Origin: Rhopalosiphum padi
Taxonomy: Eukaryota; Arthropoda; Insecta; Hemiptera; Aphididae
Length of the DNA stretch: 64,000 bases
Direction of reading: 5' to 3'
Assembly (NCBI RefSeq): GCF_020882245.1
Contig: NC_083598.1
Span: 29,239,858-29,303,857, forward strand
The position numbers and the translations under genes are program-made. How positions within the stretch are numbered: position 1 is the first letter of the stretch; each line of letters starts with the position of its first letter. Of this stretch, positions 61,633 through 64,000 are shown in pieces. The notes under the pieces were generated by a model that was not told the DNA's origin, ran no database searches, and worked only from the letters and a program-made list of their open reading frames with translations.

Positions 61633-64000
61633 TTATGTTGAAATATTTCAATCATTGTTACCGTATTAATCTTGATCTCCAACAATATTCTTAAGGTATA
61701 TGATAAGACATAGGCTGTAATAGTTTTAAATATGAATGTTACATGTAAATCTAATTTTTTTAAGAATTAGTTATTATTTATTATTTCAGTTTGTATTGTT
61801 TGTAACCATTGCAATATGTAAAAAAAATATAATAATGTATAATATATTATCAGTTCTCACGTACTTATAATTTATTTTATATAATGATAAATTTGCTTCT
61901 GTATAGACAAAATTGAATATCCGTATCCTATAAAAATATATTTTTTTATTTTATCTTAAGCTCAACTAAATAGTGATTATCAGCTAAATTTAAATTACTA
62001 TATACATTATTTTTATATATTATATTCTTTGGATTTTATTTTCAATAGTTGTTCTTAATGTTTATGGATTAATATTTGATGTAAGTAATATGGTTAGTCA
62101 AAAAAGTGTTATTTTGTTTATTTGTTTCTATTTGTGGTCCCGGGTTTTTGTGTAATTGGTTGGCCATATTTTGTTTTATTTTGTTTTATTTTATTTTTTT
62201 AAACTTCTTCTCTTTCTGTATTACTAATATTGACAACGTTCGGTTAATAAAACTAATAATATGTTTTATAATAAATTGTATTTAGTTAGTTTAACATGTA
62301 GGTGGTAGATCTTAGGGGCGTATTTAGAAATGTTTTATTGGGGGGGGGGGCACAAACAAAAAATTCAAATTTGCGTACATGGGGCGTAGAGTTGTAAAAT
62401 ATCTCATAATATGTTAAAAATAAGTATAAAATATGGTGAATGGGGGAGGGGGATCACGGGCCCCATGAGCCCCTACCTTAAATACGCCCCCGGTAGGTGG
62501 TAAGTCAATATAAGAGATTTTTATTTGGCTATTTATTTAATAGCCAAATAGCACGATTTAATTTTATATATAAATATATAATACGAGAGATAAAAATATT
62601 ATCCTGGGGCTCCATATAGGCTTTTTATGATACTTTAATTTTGAAGCAAGTTATAAGCATACTGAAGTTGTAATTTTTTTATTTATTTGCCTAAAAATTA
62701 ATATAATATATAAATAAAATTGTGGGAATAAATGGATAATATTCTTATATACTCTTAAATTTGAATAGGTCAATTCGATAACCATTATTATTATTTTGTA
62801 ACGTCCTTTTAATCTCAATGAATGTGACTGCTGTTGCTGTGAATCTTCTTTATAAATATTCTCACAGAAGTTTAATTACTTATTATACACCGATTACTAA
62901 TATATATTTTTATAAATATTAATTTTATTGTTTCTGAAGTAAGTATTTTACTTTTCGTATATTATGCTATGTCATGTTATATAGAGACCATTGAGTAAAA
63001 AGTTTTATTTAAATAATTTAAAATATAAGCTATATATAGCCCATAAGAACAACTCATGAACTAATTTTCGACTTTATTTAGCAATCATATTAATTATAGT
63101 TTAGGTGATTAAAACAAAAATATTGTAATTATAATAAAAAGTAGAAAGATATTAATGATGTATAATGTATATCTTAGAAAATACTATATTGGTATTTAAT
63201 ATTAACAATCAAAATTAATTATTAAGTTACCGCAAAATAAAATAAAAAATAAAATAGATAACTTAAATGATAAAAGTATACCTAATATTTATTGTGCCAC
63301 AAAAATGTATACACCACTGAGTTATTAATGAACTTGATGTTTTATTATATTTATAAAATATTCACCTTATTATATATATTAAAATGATTCATTACGAAGT
63401 GCTTTGATTTTTTTTTAAAATCGAACTCGTTAATTTTTTATCGACGATGAAATGTAAGTACCTAAAAGTATGTCGGTCATGTATAAAATAATTAACTGAA
63501 AACGTTTATCTATATTTTCATTTTTCACTCATTGAATTTTTGATGGTTTGAAAGGCTATAATATAAAGTATTTAAAAAAGCTGAACATTTTAAGGGGTTT
63601 TAGTGTTCAATTTTAACGTAACGTTAGCACTTTAAAATTTAAATGTATAACAATGTATGGTTGAGCGTTATTAATTATTCAGTATTAGTAGTATTACACG
63701 TCAATATAAACTTTATTGGTTATAATGCTTATATAATATGTTATTAATTATCTTTGAGTAGGTATCACTTATATTACCTACTGCTACTGGCTATTCGTAT
63801 ATAGTAGTAGGTAATTCGGTAAAGTATTTAATAGCAATTCTTTTTTTTACCCAAGCTTTATGTATGTTTAAATTAAAAATTTTAGTTAAAATATTTTTGT
63901 TAATAAAACTAATTGACTGTTAATTGAGACGAAGAAATTTTTCAAAAGGTGTATGCAGTTTCAATTTAAACACTGTGATTTTTAAAGGTACAAGATACTT
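61633..64000. other. MCORP 3' UTR and downstream intergenic DNA
   Basis: AT-rich. An AATAAA at about 62246 could end the MCORP-like transcript, about 0.6 kb past the stop. One hAT-like MITE lies at 62308-62492. No gene is seen to the window end. Confidence 0.4.
62308..62492. mobile_element. hAT-like MITE flanked by a direct repeat
   Basis: Terminal segments GGGGCGTATTTAG and TTAAATACGCCCCC are inverted. A perfect 10-bp direct repeat GTAGGTGGTA lies at 62298-62307 and 62493-62502, longer than the usual 8 bp. The left end has a few extra bases (gatctta) before the terminal motif. The termini match the element at 44243-44693 in type, including a G-run near the left end. Confidence 0.75.

Noticed and set aside
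1..64000. tRNA, rRNA or CRISPR-like structures.
   Set aside because: No tRNA cloverleaf with box A/B signals, no rRNA similarity and no regularly spaced repeat array was recognised by eye. A tRNAscan or Infernal run would be decisive.

Overview
The window looks like a piece of an insect nuclear genome, most likely an aphid or a close hemipteran relative. It is strongly AT-rich. Its genes have many short exons and mostly short AT-rich introns with GT-AG borders. The intergenic DNA is crowded with small hAT-type elements, plus MULE, Tigger/pogo, Harbinger, Helitron and R1/jockey-like relics. The aphid assignment is an inference from gene content and repeat flavour. No bacterial operon, CRISPR, rRNA or convincing tRNA was seen.

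Layout. 1-5700: repeats, including a complete but decayed MULE (1160-2363) and a pogo/Tigger-like non-autonomous element (3057-3945). 5718-12409 (+): a small PWWP-domain gene. 12795-14148 (+): APIP, methylthioribulose-1-phosphate dehydratase. 15380-16755: a decayed tandem copy of the PWWP 3' exons plus APIP exon 1. 18212-23759 (-): a complete 16-exon TTC7 gene. 24500-27500: retrotransposon debris. 28630-33307 (+): a KDM3-type JmjC histone H3K9 demethylase. 35910-40859 (-): an RNF216/TRIAD3-like RBR ubiquitin ligase with a Helitron in one intron. 40860-46300: intergenic repeats. 46343-61632 (+): a multicopper-oxidase-related protein (MCORP-like) that has lost most copper ligands. It has two candidate first exons, and the upstream one can also splice to a short terminal exon that completes a 68-residue membrane microprotein. 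61633-64000: AT-rich flank with one hAT MITE.

All six main genes were rebuilt exon by exon with splice phases checked. Five give uninterrupted proteins of the expected family size: TTC7 836 aa, KDM3 1014 aa, RNF216-like 594 aa, MCORP-like 568 or 566 aa, APIP 236 aa. The 3' end of the PWWP gene is uncertain. The genes do not form one pathway: methionine salvage (APIP), plasma-membrane PI4P scaffold (TTC7), chromatin (KDM3, PWWP), ubiquitin (RNF216) and an extracellular non-catalytic cupredoxin (MCORP).

The most unusual items are the MCORP first-exon/microprotein arrangement, the lost copper sites, the decayed PWWP-APIP duplication, an internal exon duplication in KDM3, and a series of hAT MITEs whose 8-bp target duplications can still be read.
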